A stretch of 64,000 nucleotides of DNA from Ustilaginoidea virens (GCF_000687475.1 NC_057319.1:5322001-5386000), one strand, 5' to 3'. Numbered from the stretch's first letter, positions 44,707-56,868 are shown. Notes: generated by a model not told the origin, from the letters alone. Numbers and translations: made by a program.

Positions 44707-46220
44707 GCGTTCTGAACAATGCAGCGGCTCTTTCCGTGCCCCAGCCGGGGCATCCGGAGAGACGGGCGGGGGGAAAAGAGACAAAGAAAAGAAAGGATGA
44801 AAAAGGGCCGAGATGCGCATATAATTGAGTTTGCACGTGATGGCGCATCGCGGAAGATGCCTCGGGCGCATGGATTCCGCGAGAGCTCCTTGTGGCCCAT
44901 TGGAATGCGCCAACGAGGGACATTGGGGCGTTAGAAAGCAAAGGCTCTCTAAAGCCGGCGGCGTCGCGACTCATAAATCAAGACGAGAACCTTAAATCCC
45001 GGGGGCTATAGTCTTGTAGAGCTTGAGGTTACAGGCCCTATGAATGCTGTCGAGACCCAAGCCCGGGTGCGTGCCGGCTGTAAAAAGCCGCGGTGGGGAA
45101 GGGAGAGAGGACTGTCAAACTTCATATAGCCCCCCGGGGGTCAAGATGCATGTCGGGTTTGAAGACATGCTCCGTACTTTGGGCTGTAAGCCAAGCCACT
45201 GTGCTCAGGTTTCGTTTGCCGTCGCGCACCCGCACGTACCACGCAGAAAGGGGCATATCGCCAGTCTCACCTTCTTCCCGCGTTTGTACCGCCTCGGTTG
45301 GGCCTTGTATGCTGGTAAAGCGAATCTGTTGCTCCTTGCTTCAACGTGCGCGCCTACGTATTAACCCTTGGTTATCCCAGCAGGTCGCGACTCACCCTGG
45401 CGTGGCATGGCTGGTGCATGCAGAGTGCGGGCCGGGACCAAGGAGGGGATCAGGGGGGCGTCAGTTTAACGTTACCGGGCATGGCAGCTTACCAACGCGC
45501 CTGACTGCTTTGCGACTCCAGAGAAGGACCGAAAGGAAAGGAAAGGAACCGAGGGAGGAGAGAACGCGACTACATAGTACAAAGAGGCATTGCCCAATGC
45601 ACCCCATAAAACCTCGACGTAAAAAACGTCAAGACTGCAACACAACAGAACACAGCACAACACAACACGAGCAACGTGGACCCTGGCGCACCACGTCGCG
45701 GCCAGCAGGGGCCCGCCGATATGGCCCTGTAAAAGGGACACGGAAATGGCTACCGAGAAACAAAGGCTAACATAGCCTGCGGGCCCGCAGCTGCCGAGCG
45801 CGGACTAATCATTCGGCGCACCGGCGTCCAGATCCGGCGTTGCAAATAAAGTCAATACATAAAAACCGATGCCGATCGGCTACCTGTTTCGTCATGCCGA
45901 CTGGGAGGGTCGCTTAGCACGCTCGAGGGTCGAGAACCGTCATGGCAGGTGCGGTCCGAGTTCGTTCCGTGTCCAGCGTTTTGCCCGAGGAGCCAGCGCT
46001 TGGTGGTAAATCGCGCGCCTGGCCTCGGCGCCGAGGTCCCTCCGCGCAACGGAGTCGGATGCGGGTGTCGGAGGATTGCCCCGCCGTCGCCACGCTCATC
46101 CTCGACCGCCGGATTTCGGAGGGCTCGCCCCTGCACGCCCAGGGGTCAGCCTGACCATGTCGGGCAGAAAGAAACGCGGCTGTCACGTGACGGTAGACCC
46201 AACTGCATCTGTGGGCGATG

Positions 46221-46221
<1 letters not shown>

Positions 46222-46263
<42 letters not shown>
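46222..46263. repeat. AGC trinucleotide microsatellite
   Basis: Fourteen copies of CAG/AGC in a row. It keeps several frames open; no coding role is evident. Confidence 0.8.
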
Positions 46264-46264
<1 letters not shown>

Positions 46265-46688
46265 CGATGTACAAATATGTAGCTGTAGCCAACTCGGCCC
46301 ATGGCTGTCAATGCCCTGTTGGCCAATCCGCCCGGCAAATGCGGCCCGGCAAATGGCACCCAGCGACAGCGACAGTGACGCCGCCAGGCGGACTGGACCT
46401 GCTGGAAAACACCAAAACACTCGCTAACCCCTCAACGCGCGCTACATACTCGTGCTACATATATATTTGCAGTCAATTGGCGCCAGTCGACCCCCTCCCC
46501 CCCCCAGAGGCGGCCAATGCGGCATCGCTCAGGCGTCGTGACGTCTTGCTCCAGTCTGGTCTCTTGCTCCTGTGCCCCTCGTCGCTCTTTTCTTCCACCC
46601 ACAGCCTCCGCCTCCGCCTCCGCTTCCGCCTCCCCCTTGCACCAGCGCGTCGAGAAGCAACCTCCGCGCGTCGTCGCCGTCGTACCAG

Positions 46689-47916
46689 ATGCCCGCCATG
46701 GCGAACCCCCTTTCCGGACTGTAGGCAACGGTCCCCCCCTTGCATTTGCATCCGAGCCTCGGCCGCTGGCCAGCCTGACATGCATGGCCTTTTAGCGACG
46801 CCCGCCGACGGCCGGCCGCCGACCAGCAGTTCATGTTCCCGGACCCGCTGCCCCGGCCGGACGCGGGCGCCGCGTCCGTGTCTGCGGATATGTTGCCGCC
46901 GCCGCTGGGTGTCCCCCGGCCGCTGCCCCTGTGGCTGCACCCGTCGCACGCGCGGCACATTGTCAAGGGCAACCTGATGGCGCTCAGCGCGCGCCCCGAG
47001 ACGGTCGAGCCTGGCGAATGGATCGCTCATCAAGGTACTTACTTGCCTACTGTGCCGCCAAGCCCCCAGCATAGCCGCTCGCGCTTAGAAAAAAGATGAA
47101 CAAAAATAAACAAAAATGAACAAAAAATAACAAAACCAAAATAACCCCTCCACCCCCCCCAGTCGTGGAGCACTACCGCAACCTGTGGAACTTTGTCCGC
47201 GTCGTCCACGACAAGGAGGACGACGGCACCGCCATATGCAACGCGTCGACGTGTCCCAAGATGTCGGCCGGAGAGTGAGGCCCCCCCCCCAAACGCAACT
47301 CGCAACTCGCAACTCCTCACCGCGCACGCGAGGCCTGCTAAACCAGGGCTGTAGGAACCGGTCGTACACGTGGCTCAACCGCAACCGCGAGCCGGTGGAC
47401 CTCCCCGCCCACGAGTACATGGCGCTCATGCAGCGCTGGATCTCGGGCAAGATTGACGACGACGCCGTGTTCCCGACCGACCCGGCGGGCGTTTCGTTTG
47501 CGCCCCACCCGGAGCTCGCCCGCAGCCCGGCGGCGGAGGGCGGCAGCGGCAGCGGCAGCGGCAGCGTCGGCGTCGGCCGCGAGGAGTGGCTGGGCGGCCG
47601 GAGCGGGTTCCCCCGGCAGTTTGTGGGCACGGCGCAGCTGGTGTTTCGGCAGATCTTCCGGGTCCACGCCCACCTGTACTGGGACCACTTTGTCGCGCCG
47701 TTTTACCACCTCGGGCTGGAGAAGCAGCTCAACAGCTGCTTCAGCCACTTCGTCCTGACGGCCAGCACGCTGGACCTGCTGCAGCCGGAGGAGCTGGAGC
47801 CCATGCGGTGCCTGATTGACGTGTGGGCTGCCGACGGGACCTTTCCGCGGGGGTCCAAGGCGTACACGGCGGCGAATGTGGAGCGAGGAAGGTACATGAT
47901 GGGATTGGCGAGGTGA
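46689..47916 (+). CDS. Mob2-type kinase activator (Mob1/phocein family)
   Basis: Four exons, 46689-46720, 46796-47034, 47163-47274 and 47355-47916, give 314 residues. All three introns (75, 128 and 80 bp) are GT-AG. The joined sequence shows the Mob fold in order: HIVKGNLMALSARPE, PGEWIAHQVVEHYRNLWNFV, CNASTCPKMSAG then ENRSYTWLNRN, HEYMALMQRWISGKIDDD, FRQIFRVHAHLYWDHF, and LEKQLNSCFSHFVLTA. Mob proteins bind and activate NDR/LATS-type kinases; the Mob2 group partners Cbk1/COT1/Orb6 in polarity and septation. MSAGENRSYTW at the third join supports the splice sites. The frame stays open 5' of the ATG used here back to about 46605, preceded by a 3' splice-like CCACAG, so an extra N-terminal exon is likely missing and the true protein may be longer. 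Confidence 0.85.
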
Positions 47917-48324
47917 CGAGCGTGAGACGGATTGAACTGCCTGCTGGTTGATGCTGGTTGATGTTGGTTGATGCTACTTTATCCTGTTGATGCCAGCTTG
48001 ATGCAAGCTTGATGCAAGCTTAATGATCAATTGATGCCAGCTCGATGCACGATGCCTCCTCGATGCCTCCTCGATGCCTCCTCGATGCCTCCTCGATGCC
48101 TCCTCGATGCCTCCTCGATGCCTCCTCGATGCCTCCTCGATGCCTCCTCGATGCCTCCTCGATGCCTCCTCGATGCCTCCTTGAGCCCTCCTTGAGCCCT
48201 CCTTGAGCTTCTCCCCCTTTGCAACTTCCAGCCCTCCCACGCAGCCCACGGCCCCCAGTGCGGCCGCGTGGCTGCCTATAGCGCTGGTTAGCGTCCCCAC
48301 CGCCAACAGTTCCGGCCATTCAAC
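47917..48324. repeat. Gap holding 11-bp and 10-bp minisatellites
   Basis: Directly after the Mob2 stop are TGCTGGTTGA units (about 47940-47970), TTGATGCAAGC units, and then about 12 copies of an 11-bp unit CCTCCTCGATG (about 48048-48181). Three CCTTGAGCCCT copies follow. The open minus-strand frames with an 11-residue repeat are translations of this array and not genes. The tRNA gene starts just beyond. Confidence 0.8.
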
Positions 48325-48424
48325 GTCTTCATGGCTTAGTTGGTTAAAGCGTCGGTCTCATAGCATGATCCAGCCACAGGCTGGGGCAATCCGAAGGTCG
48401 CGAGTTCGACTCTCGCTGAGGACA
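48325..48424 (+). tRNA. tRNA-Met(CAU), elongator type, with intron
   Basis: The acceptor stem pairs 48325-48331 with 48417-48423, with one G-T pair. The D arm, anticodon arm, 5-base variable loop and T arm (GCGAG-TTCGACT-CTCGC) are all present. The anticodon CAT is at 48359-48361. A 26-bp intron (48363-48388) sits one base 3' of the anticodon, the usual place for nuclear tRNA introns. Removing it leaves 74 nt plus a discriminator A counted within. The intron carries a CAGCC/GGCTG inverted pair that could form a short hairpin. The 31-39 pair in the anticodon stem is a T-T mismatch. Confidence 0.92.
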
Positions 48425-49729
48425 TGGTTTTTATTTTTTTCTGGGTTTTTGCTGTTGCCGCCGTACTTTTTCTTGCCGCTCTCGCTTTGCCGTGCGGCTG
48501 TTAATGCTCGCCTGTTAATGCTCGCCTGTTAATTCCTGACTGTCAATGTTCGACAGTTAAATGTTCGTTCGATTGTTAGTTCTCGACTGTTAGTTCTCGA
48601 ACTGTTAATCCTCGACTGTCAATGCTCGACTGCCACATGTGCCGGACATGGCCTCGCAGACAGCTCCAGTCCATCTCTACCGACACTTCCCAGGGAAGGA
48701 AGAGCTGCCTGTTTCCAGTCGCAGCACGCATCTCGGTGCCCCAGGCGCCCAAGTGCCGAGCACCTCAGCGACCGAGCATCCTCGAGTCATGTTGCTTTAC
48801 CAATGCAAGCTGCTGCTGCACCCCTACATATCGCGCGACGCCGCAAGCGCACCTCTACGGGGCGTCTTATCATCACACGCAAGCCGAGGCAACCGCACAC
48901 TCCGACAGCATTAGCATTAACCTACACCTACATGCACCTACACCTACGCCTACACCTAGTCCTACAGCACCGGGAACCGAGACTCCCTTCCCACGCCCCG
49001 CCAGAACCGCTCGCTCGCCTCTGGACGGCTTTGAAACAAACAATCGAAATACAGGTACAGTTGCCGAAACCGGGGCAAGGGAGACGCGACAGGGGATATC
49101 AAGTAAAAGCAACGAGATGGCGGCCAGCAGCAGGGCCGACCAGAAACATAAGCAAGCGCCGCGTGCGCAAAGGACAAGGGGCAGCAGATGGGACAGAGAG
49201 AGAAAAAGAGACGGGAGTAGAAACAGACGGGGAAAAAAAAAAAAAAAAAAGACAAGAGAAAGAGGGGAGGGAGATGACGGGAGAGAAGAAGAGGAGAAGA
49301 AACGGCTGGTAGAAAGAGGGAGTCAAGAGAAACAGGAGAGAAACAGGAGATGACGGGAGAGAAGAAAAGGACAAGAAGTAGCTGGTAGAAAGAGGGAGTC
49401 AAGGTGGAGAGACACAGGAGAGAAACAGGAGATAATAGGAGAAAAGAAAAGGACAAGAAGTGGCTGGTAGAAAGGAGGATATGAAGAAATAGGAGAGAAA
49501 CGGAAAATGATGGGAGAGAAGAAAAGAATAAAAAGTGGCTGGTAGAAAGAGGGAGTCAAGGTGGAGAGAAATAGGAGAGAAACAGGAGATGACGGGAGAG
49601 AAGAAAAGGACAAGAAGTGGCTGGTAGAAAAGAGAATGTCAAGGTGGAGAGAAACGGAGACAAGCGGGAGACAAAGACGGGACAACAACGGGCAACGGGC
49701 TACGCCTGGCTACGCCCGGCTACGCCCGG
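48425..49729. other. Spacer after the tRNA, with purine-rich minisatellite
   Basis: No gene recognised. A degenerate TGTTAATGCTCG/CTGTTAGTTCTCGA repeat follows the tRNA (about 48500-48632). ACCTACACCTACGCC repeats are at about 48921-48966. An A-run is at 49232-49249. From about 49265 an 80-bp purine-rich array runs to about 49670, followed by four GGCTACGCCC units (about 49697-49738) that reach into the stop of the RhoGEF-like gene. Confidence 0.5.
49265..49670. repeat. Purine-rich minisatellite of about 80 bp
   Basis: About five imperfect copies of a unit containing AAGTGGCTGGTAGAAAGAGG, GGAGTCAAGGTGGAGAGA and GGAGAGAAACAGGAGATGACG. It lies downstream of the RhoGEF-like stop and could be within its 3' untranslated region. 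The many open frames here are composition effects. Confidence 0.75.
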
Positions 49730-50484
49730 CTACGCCCGCACAACCTCCTGGTGCACCAGCCTCAGCACGCCGTTGGCCTCGGCCGCGCTGGCAAACTGAA
49801 AACACCACTTCTTGATGTTCCCCCCCGTGGCCCCCGTCTCGGGCACCATGCCCACCACGCCGTCCCCGTTGCGCACCTCCTCCCACACGCCGCACACGAT
49901 GCCGCGGCTCCCCATGGCCGAGAAGCACCCGCTGCCCAGCACCGCGTCCAGCACGATCCACGCCTGCTCCGCCTCCCGCCTCGGCAGCCGCGTCACCGTC
50001 ACCCGCTTCTCCAGCCCGTGGTTGGCCCGCAGCGCCTGGCGCCACCCCGGCGGCGGCCGCCGGATCTGCAGGCTGCAGTTGCCGTAGTCCTCCCACCGGG
50101 CCGGCGGGACCAGCAGGTGCAGCCGAATGCGCAAGTTGTCGCCGCTGCCGCCGCCGCTGCCGCCGCCGCCGCCCTGGCTGCTGTTGTGGACGCTGACCGA
50201 GGGGGAGCGCGGGGGCGTGCCGCCGGCCGACGACGACGACGACCGCGACGTGTACAGGCTGTTTGGGCCGCCGCCGGCCCGCGAGCACCTGTCGACGGAG
50301 GACCGGGCAAGGTTGAAGGCGAGGTTGCCGCCGCCGGTGAGCCGCCGGAGGAAGCTGGACGCCGAGGGCGTCGACGACGGCGAGGTGCTGGCGCCGTCGT
50401 GCGACAACGACGGGGCGCGCACCGAGCTGCGGTAGCTGTTTTTCCTGCCGAACCAGCCGCGTCGGCGGCGGCGGCGGCTGCTCG

Positions 50485-50517
<33 letters not shown>

Positions 50518-53500
50518 CGTCCTCGTCCTCGGGCGTGCGTCTTCGCTCGCCAAAGCTCTTGAACCTGGCGTCGTTGGCCAGCTGGATAAACTTTTGGTTG
50601 TTGAGCCGGGCTTGGTGGACCGACATGTACAGGTTGTAGCAGTCGGCCGCGGCGAAGCAGCGGAAGCGAAAGTTGCCTCCGCTGTGCGATGGATAGAGCT
50701 TGGAGTGGGGTTGGACCGAGGACCGGATCTCCAGGTCGACGGCGGTGCTCTGTCTGATGAGAACCAGCGGGGTGAGGTCGAGAGCGACGACTGGTGGGCC
50801 GGGATTGTGGCCGGAGTCGCCGGCTGATGCTGATGCTGATGCCGATGCTGCCGCTGCCGTGCCAGAGGCGTAAGCCTCAATGAGCCCGTTCGTCACAATG
50901 AGGGAGCACGTGTCGCTCGTAATGTCCTTCCACAACCCCTTGTCAGACCATCTCGAGATGCGCGCCAGGAAGCGCGACCCGTTCTTGATCGGCGTCGCGC
51001 CGCGTCCGTGCAGGCCGACCTGAGAAGCCGAGTGCGCAGGCGTCAAGCTGCACTCGGATTCCGCGGCGAAGCGGCATGCGCTCTGCGGTGGTTCGATGGC
51101 GCTTGCGTCATCTTTGATGCTCACGCCCAGCTCGGTCTCTGGAATGTCGAGGCTCTCGAGGTCGTCGTCGGAGGATTCCACCTCGGATCCCTCCGTTGAA
51201 TATGCCTCCGACGTGGACGACTGGTCGGATGGCAGGTACTCGTGCTTCAAGGGCGACGACCCGCGGCGTTTGAGGCCATGGTCGCTGCCGGGCTGGTCCG
51301 CTCGGGGCTGCAACACGGGTGCCGATTTGGCAATGTCTCCTCCAGTCCCTGGGTGGCTCGTGCTTAGGCTTCTGTGGATCGGCGGCGGAGGCGCTCCGTC
51401 CGGACGGAAGGGCGTCGTGTTTGGAGCTTGGCTCTGCTGGGTCTGCTGGGTCTGCTGGGTCTGCTTCTTGTCTTGAAAGTCTGCAGGATCGGGTCGCATG
51501 CTCTCTTTCAGAGGACGTCCCCTTCCTCCATAGTCTACAGAGGCGCGATAGTCATCCCTGGTAGGTGTCTTTTCCAAAGCCTCCCTCTCCATCTTCATCG
51601 GGGGCGTTGGCGAAGTCGGCGGTGTCCGCTCTCTCACAGGCGCACGCTCGCGATACCGGAGGGGCGGATCCCTTGTCGCGCTGGTAGGGCTGCACGTGGA
51701 AACATCCCTTGCGATCGGGGAAGGGGAAGCATGTCCAGGCGAGCCATGAGCAGCAGCAGCCCTCGTCGCTGACTCGCGCGGCGACGGCGTCCCCGGCATT
51801 GCCAGCTGCTGATGCTGCTCGTCTCGACATCTGCGAGGTGTGACGGGGTCCGGCTCCGTGGGCGGCACGGGCGGCACGGGCGGCACGGGCGTCAGAGGCA
51901 AAAGATCCAGCCAGTCGAGAATCTGGTCTTCGTCATCGGCCGTCAATGTTAGCAGCTCGCGCCATGCCCTGCCTCGGGTTGTGCCTCGGACCATGACCAC
52001 CATGTCGAGGTGGCCGTCCCCGGTACGCGCAGACACCTTGCTCATGGGAACGGGCGGGAAGAGCAGGTAGGATCGGCGGCTCTCGCCAACCTCGCGTATC
52101 AGCAAGTCCCCTTCGTCCTGGGAGTCTCTCAGGTTGTCTCTGTGCACCAGCTCGACGCGACAGTCGAGCCTCTGGTCGTTTGAGTGCGAAAGGCTGAGGG
52201 AGAAGACGTCCTTGGCGCTGACCTGCCGGCTAGCATCTATCGCCACGCCTCGGAGGGCTTCCAACGTGCCGAGGTCCCGGCATCGAGACGTGTCGGTCTG
52301 GATGGCTTCCTCGTCCACGATTCGCGCAGTCTCCTCCTTGCACCGTCGGCGGGCCTTTTCCTGCAAGCTCTCGAAGTCCCTGACGAGCTCGCTCGTGTCG
52401 TCGGACCCGACAAGCGTGTCGACGCATCTCATCAGCTTGGTCAGCTGCTTCACACGGATAAGAGGCCGTTTCAGGAGATGGGCCACGGCCACGCGTTCTC
52501 CGTCGTCGTCGACAATATCCCCCTTTTCGTTCCTCGGCAGCGCGGCCAACAAGGAGTCCTGGTCATTCGCCCAGTCCGCAGCCGGCGCCAGGTTGACCAC
52601 GACGTCGTCAAAGCCGAGGCGCCAGGCGCCGAGGTATCTGCTGTACATGGGCACGACGCCATGGGCCCAGTTTGCCATTTTCCGGATGTCCGAGACGGGC
52701 GCTTTGCTGTGGGCGCCCTTGAGCTTTTCCAGAGCCACACCCATGTTCACGACGGACTTGGAGACGGTTTCCGGTATCTGGCCCGAGGACGACGGCCCAA
52801 AGAGTTCCGTGGCATTCGTCCCGTTGATGACATGCGACAGGAGCACCGGCACAACGCCGTCTACGAGGGTTTTCAGCTCTCGAAGGTACAGGCTTTCATC
52901 GTCTATAAACTCCCTCAGCAGCTCTTGGGCTGTCACGCCTCCGGGGGCGCCCCTGAGCTTGCGCAGACTGGGCCGTGATCGACCGCTTCTGACCGCGTCT
53001 GGGACGCTGGAGTCGTCAGGAAGCGACAAAACAGACACCAGGTCGGAGTGCTTTGTAAGTCGTCTTTTGAGGCCCGGACCATGCTGTGCCTGGGAAGCGG
53101 AACTAGCGCTGTCCTTTGTTAGGAGGGTGGATTGCGTGACGGTCGAGCGTGTTGCGTGGGAGCTCACGTCAGAGTCGACGGCGTTTGAGCCCCCCTCTGA
53201 CAAGATTGTCGACAGCTCATGGTCTCCCGTCGTCGGCGGCCGAAACCTCGGGGCAGCCAGCTTGACGGCCGGCGGGCCGTCACCAACGTCACCGTCCACG
53301 AGGGAGGAAGCTGTTTCGGCGATGGGAAACGATGGCGCGGATTTTCGGATCTGCAGGGGCTCGGGGATGTTGTCGGGGGAGGGAAGCTTCCGCTCTTGAC
53401 TGCTCTGGTAACTTCTCAGCCGGGTTGGGAGACTGCTGGACTCGCCCTGGAACGCTTCCTTGAGAACACCAAGCAGCTGTCGTCTACTGGGACTCTGTTT

Positions 53501-55588
53501 GACAGGCGAAGAATTGCCTCGAGTGGCCCGACTCCTCTTCAAGCCGGTTGACGTTGGCGTTGCTGGCTCCCTGGCTGCATCTGACACGTCTTCCACCGCC
53601 GCCTCCTCCTTCTTGGTCTCTTTGGCTGCTCTGCCGGGACTCTTGGCGGCAGACGGATGTGATGGTTTGCTGCCATGCGAGATCCGCCTGCGTGGCTTTG
53701 CGGCGTCAGCCAATCCCTCCCCAGTCTTGTTCTCGTCCGCTGGAGCGGGCTGAGGAGCCGTTTCGTCGGTCGGTTTCACGTCTACAAAGGGGTCCACGGT
53801 GTTGTTGAGCCATTTCTCGATGCTTGGCGGCTGGTTTGCCACGGCCTGCCGCGGGGGCTCGTTCATCTCGTGGATCATCTTCTTGCCCTCTTCAACCACC
53901 TTCTTGAGTACTTTGGGGACGGATTTGAGACTCGTGTTCCGGTTGACCTTGGTTCTCTTTGGCCGGCTTCTGGGTCGCCCCTTGATGGTCAGGTCGAGTT
54001 CGCTGAAAGCCGAGTGGCCAAAAGGTATCTCCCCTGGAATGTCTGCGACGGATTTGCTGGCTAAACTTGAGAAACGGCCAGAGCTTGCATTCGGCGCACC
54101 GCTCAACTCGGACTGCTCGTCACTGGGGCCGGAAACCTCGTCCTTGACTGATGTTGCTTCGCGAAACACGAGTTTGGATTTGCCCTGTCGGATTTCCTTG
54201 CCCTTGGCAGGAGTATCGAGTCGTGAGATTTGGCCGGCTTCCTTGCCCTTGGTAGGAGTATCGAGCCGCGAGCTTTGTTCGATCCCATCCTCATCATCAT
54301 CAATCTTGGGCGTTTCCTTGCGACTTGGGCTGCGTCTCTGCTGCGAGAGGTTGGCCGACTCGCATGTATCACGGCTGCGACAAGATGGCAAACTGAGACG
54401 ACCAGAATCCGACGTGGTCTTGCTCCTCGACCTGGACACTCTTGTTTCCTTGTCCGGCGGGGCTCCGGCAAGAGAGACCTCACTCATCGGCCGGACCCTA
54501 ATGCCATCGTTGTCAAGGGCTGCGAGAGAGTTGGCTGGCGTGACCCTGATTCCGTCGTCGTTGTTGCCGCCGCCGCCGCCGCCGCCGCCGCGGGTCTTTG
54601 GCCTCGACGGCTTTACACGGATTCCGTCGTCTTGCCTCGGACGCCGTTTGGCTACCCACCTAGCCGTGATGTCGCTGGCCGAGTCTCCCATTTCACTCGT
54701 GGCGCCTTCCGATCGGGCGCGCGCGTCCCTCGATCTGGAGGATCGATGAGCCGGCGGAGGAGAAGACGTGTCTGGCACGTCAATCTTGGCAGCCCACTCC
54801 TTGATCTTGTCCGACACCAGAGGACTCGCGCCGGATTGACGGACAAAGTCGCTCGGCAGACCTTTGGCGCCGGTGGAGCGTCTGCCCGAGGAAGGAGACG
54901 TCTTGCTGGCAGGGCTCCCGCGGTTTTTTGGCTTCCTCCAATGCTCGTCGCTGACGACTCGTTTTTTGGGCGGGGACGTTGGTGGCGGGCCGCCAGCCTC
55001 GCCGCTGGGGTTGCGTGACGTCGAGGACGCGCCGTTGAGAAAGTCGGGCAGCGGCTTGGGCTTCGACGCGCTCCTGCTTGTCCGCCTGAACTTGATGCGG
55101 ATGCGATCCGACTCGGTCACGCTCTTCTGGTCGTCCTCGTTGAAGGCGACATCGGTGGGCTCGGTGGCCGCGTCGTCCGGATCGCCCTCGGCCATGGCTG
55201 CCGCGTGGGCCTTTTGCCACTTGGACACTCGGTCTCTGACGCCGCCCGGCTGCTGGAGCTTGCGCACGGAGCTTTGCCTCATCTCCTGGCGTAACTCGGC
55301 CTTGACCATCTCGATGCTCTGGCGGCGTTTCCGATCGGCGGCCAGGCGGGCGGGAGACTGCTTGCCGCGAAGAAAGTCGGTCAGCAGCGTCGGCTCCTTC
55401 CTGGAGTTTGCTCGCGGCCGATGCTTCGGGACAGCAATTGGCGCCGGGCTCGGCTTCGGACCGGCCGAACGGCCGCCGCCATTGTTGGTCGACGTGTCTG
55501 ACGCCGCGCGGGCATCGGCTGTGCTGCTTGCCGGCGGGGTGGTGGGTGTTGGCGACGCGTGGTCGCCGGACGGTATTGACGGTGGCAT
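49730..55588 (-). CDS. Large DH/PH (RhoGEF-like) protein
   Basis: A single exon of 5859 bp encodes 1952 residues from ATG 55588. Residues 1 to about 870 are low complexity and charged (Ser, Arg, Pro), with repeats such as DDGIRVTP and DNDGIRVRP near 345-370. At about 880-1090 is a Dbl-homology-like helical domain: ELLREFIDDESLYLRELK at the start and HLLKRPLIRVKQLTKLMRCV as the CR3 helix. About 1110-1230 (VELVHRDNLRD, DLLIREVGESRRSYLLFPP, WRELLTLTADDEDQILDWL) fits a PH domain. A second PH-like stretch lies at about 1550-1680 (DTCSLIVTNGLIEAY, FRFRCFAAADCYNLYMSVHQ), and a folded C-terminus at about 1790-1952. RhoGEFs activate Rho-type GTPases at the plasma membrane. Related large fungal proteins are often labelled splicing coactivators only because of the SR-like composition. 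Whether it is an active GEF is unknown. Confidence 0.82.
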
Positions 55589-56818
55589 GGAGTGTTATTG
55601 TTGTGGATGTGTGCTTGGCGGGCTGAATTAGCGGCAGTTTCTTTCCTTCTTTCTTTTTTTTCCATTTTTTTTTTTATTTAAAAATCTTGATCGGAGCAGC
55701 TGTCGGCGATGAATCCATCGGGCCGCGACATGCAGCAACCGGTGAGGCCCAAGTGCGTTGGCGACGTCGAGGGGTGGTCAAAGTATGGATGGGTATGCTG
55801 GGTATGCTGGGTATGCTGGATTGGATATGCTGGATTGGATATGCTGGATTGGATATGCTGGGTGCCGGGCATGCTCACCTCGAAACTCCCCGCCCCCATG
55901 CCTGTTGGAAGCCGACGGGCAAGGTGCGGACTCTGTTTCTATCGGCACAGCATGTCAAGCCTCGTCTTGGTCTGCTGGCGAGCGCGTCGTGTCGTGGTCT
56001 GCTGGCTCGCGTGCGGCAAACGCCAGCGTCGGCGCTGGTTGCTTTGGCGGTTGGCGGTTTATGTTTATGCGCGCGGTCTGCCGGTCTGTTTACGCGGGGA
56101 TGTTGAGCGGCCCAGCGTCATCACGGAGGGGGCAGGCAGCACAGCACGTTCAGAGCAAAGCCACCGTCGTGCCTGGAGCAGGGTTGGTTGGTCCAGCTCG
56201 TTATGCAACGGCGAGAGGGCAGCAAGGGAGGGGGGGGGCCTGAAGTGATGAAAGAGAGAAGAGGAAGAAGGCTGAAGGCGAGGGAGAGGGAGAGATGAAC
56301 CTGGCCTCGGCGAACGGGGGGGGGGGGGGGGGGGGTTGTTGCAACTTACGTTGTTACAGTGTTGCAGTGCTGCTGTGTTGCAGTGTTACAGAGTGAGTGA
56401 GTGAGTGCCTGCCGGCTGCCAAATGCAAGCAAAGCAGCATGGAGTCGGACGACGGACGGCAGATGGACATGTCTGGTGGTCCTCTTCCTTCAATGGTATC
56501 GGGATGCGTGGGGGTGGATGGATCTGGATGGTGGATGGATCATGGATGGATCATGGATGGATCTGGCGCCGCCTGGGTGCCGCAGTAACCGATGGGGGCC
56601 GCTAGCCTAGCCTTGGCGTCCAGACTGCTGCATGTGGTCAAATCAATCAATCCTTTGTTTGGGCCTGCAGGCTGGGATCTGCCGGTGGGTTCTGCCGGTG
56701 GGTTCTGCTGGTGGGTTCTCCTGGTCTGGATCTGCTGGTGGGTCCTGCAGGTGCTATGCTTCCATTCACTGTGCGTGCCAAAACAAAGGAAGCATCAACC
56801 ATCACCCATCATCACCAC

Positions 56819-56868
<50 letters not shown>

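Larger units (their letters stand above)
44556..46688. other. Spacer upstream of the Mob2 gene
   Basis: No gene recognised. Contains the promoter and leader of the secreted-protein gene (TATA box at 44700-44706), an ACAACACAAC-type repeat at about 45640-45670 and an AGC trinucleotide run at 46222-46263. The stretch at about 46605-46688 probably carries an unassigned 5' exon of the Mob2 gene: it is open in the same frame and preceded by a pyrimidine tract and CCACAG. Confidence 0.5.

Noticed and set aside
48048..48181. CRISPR-like array
   Set aside because: The 11-bp units are contiguous with no spacers, and the host is a eukaryote.
48020..48319. Frames with an 11-residue peptide repeat
   Set aside because: Direct translation of an 11-bp minisatellite; both overlapping frames show the same repeat.
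49751..50827. 358-residue plus-strand frame
   Set aside because: It lies antiparallel within the RhoGEF-like exon and translates as Arg/Ala/Pro-rich sequence caused by GC-rich codons of the real gene.
52134..53399. 421-residue plus-strand frame
   Set aside because: Antisense shadow of the DH-domain region; the minus frame has the domain motifs.
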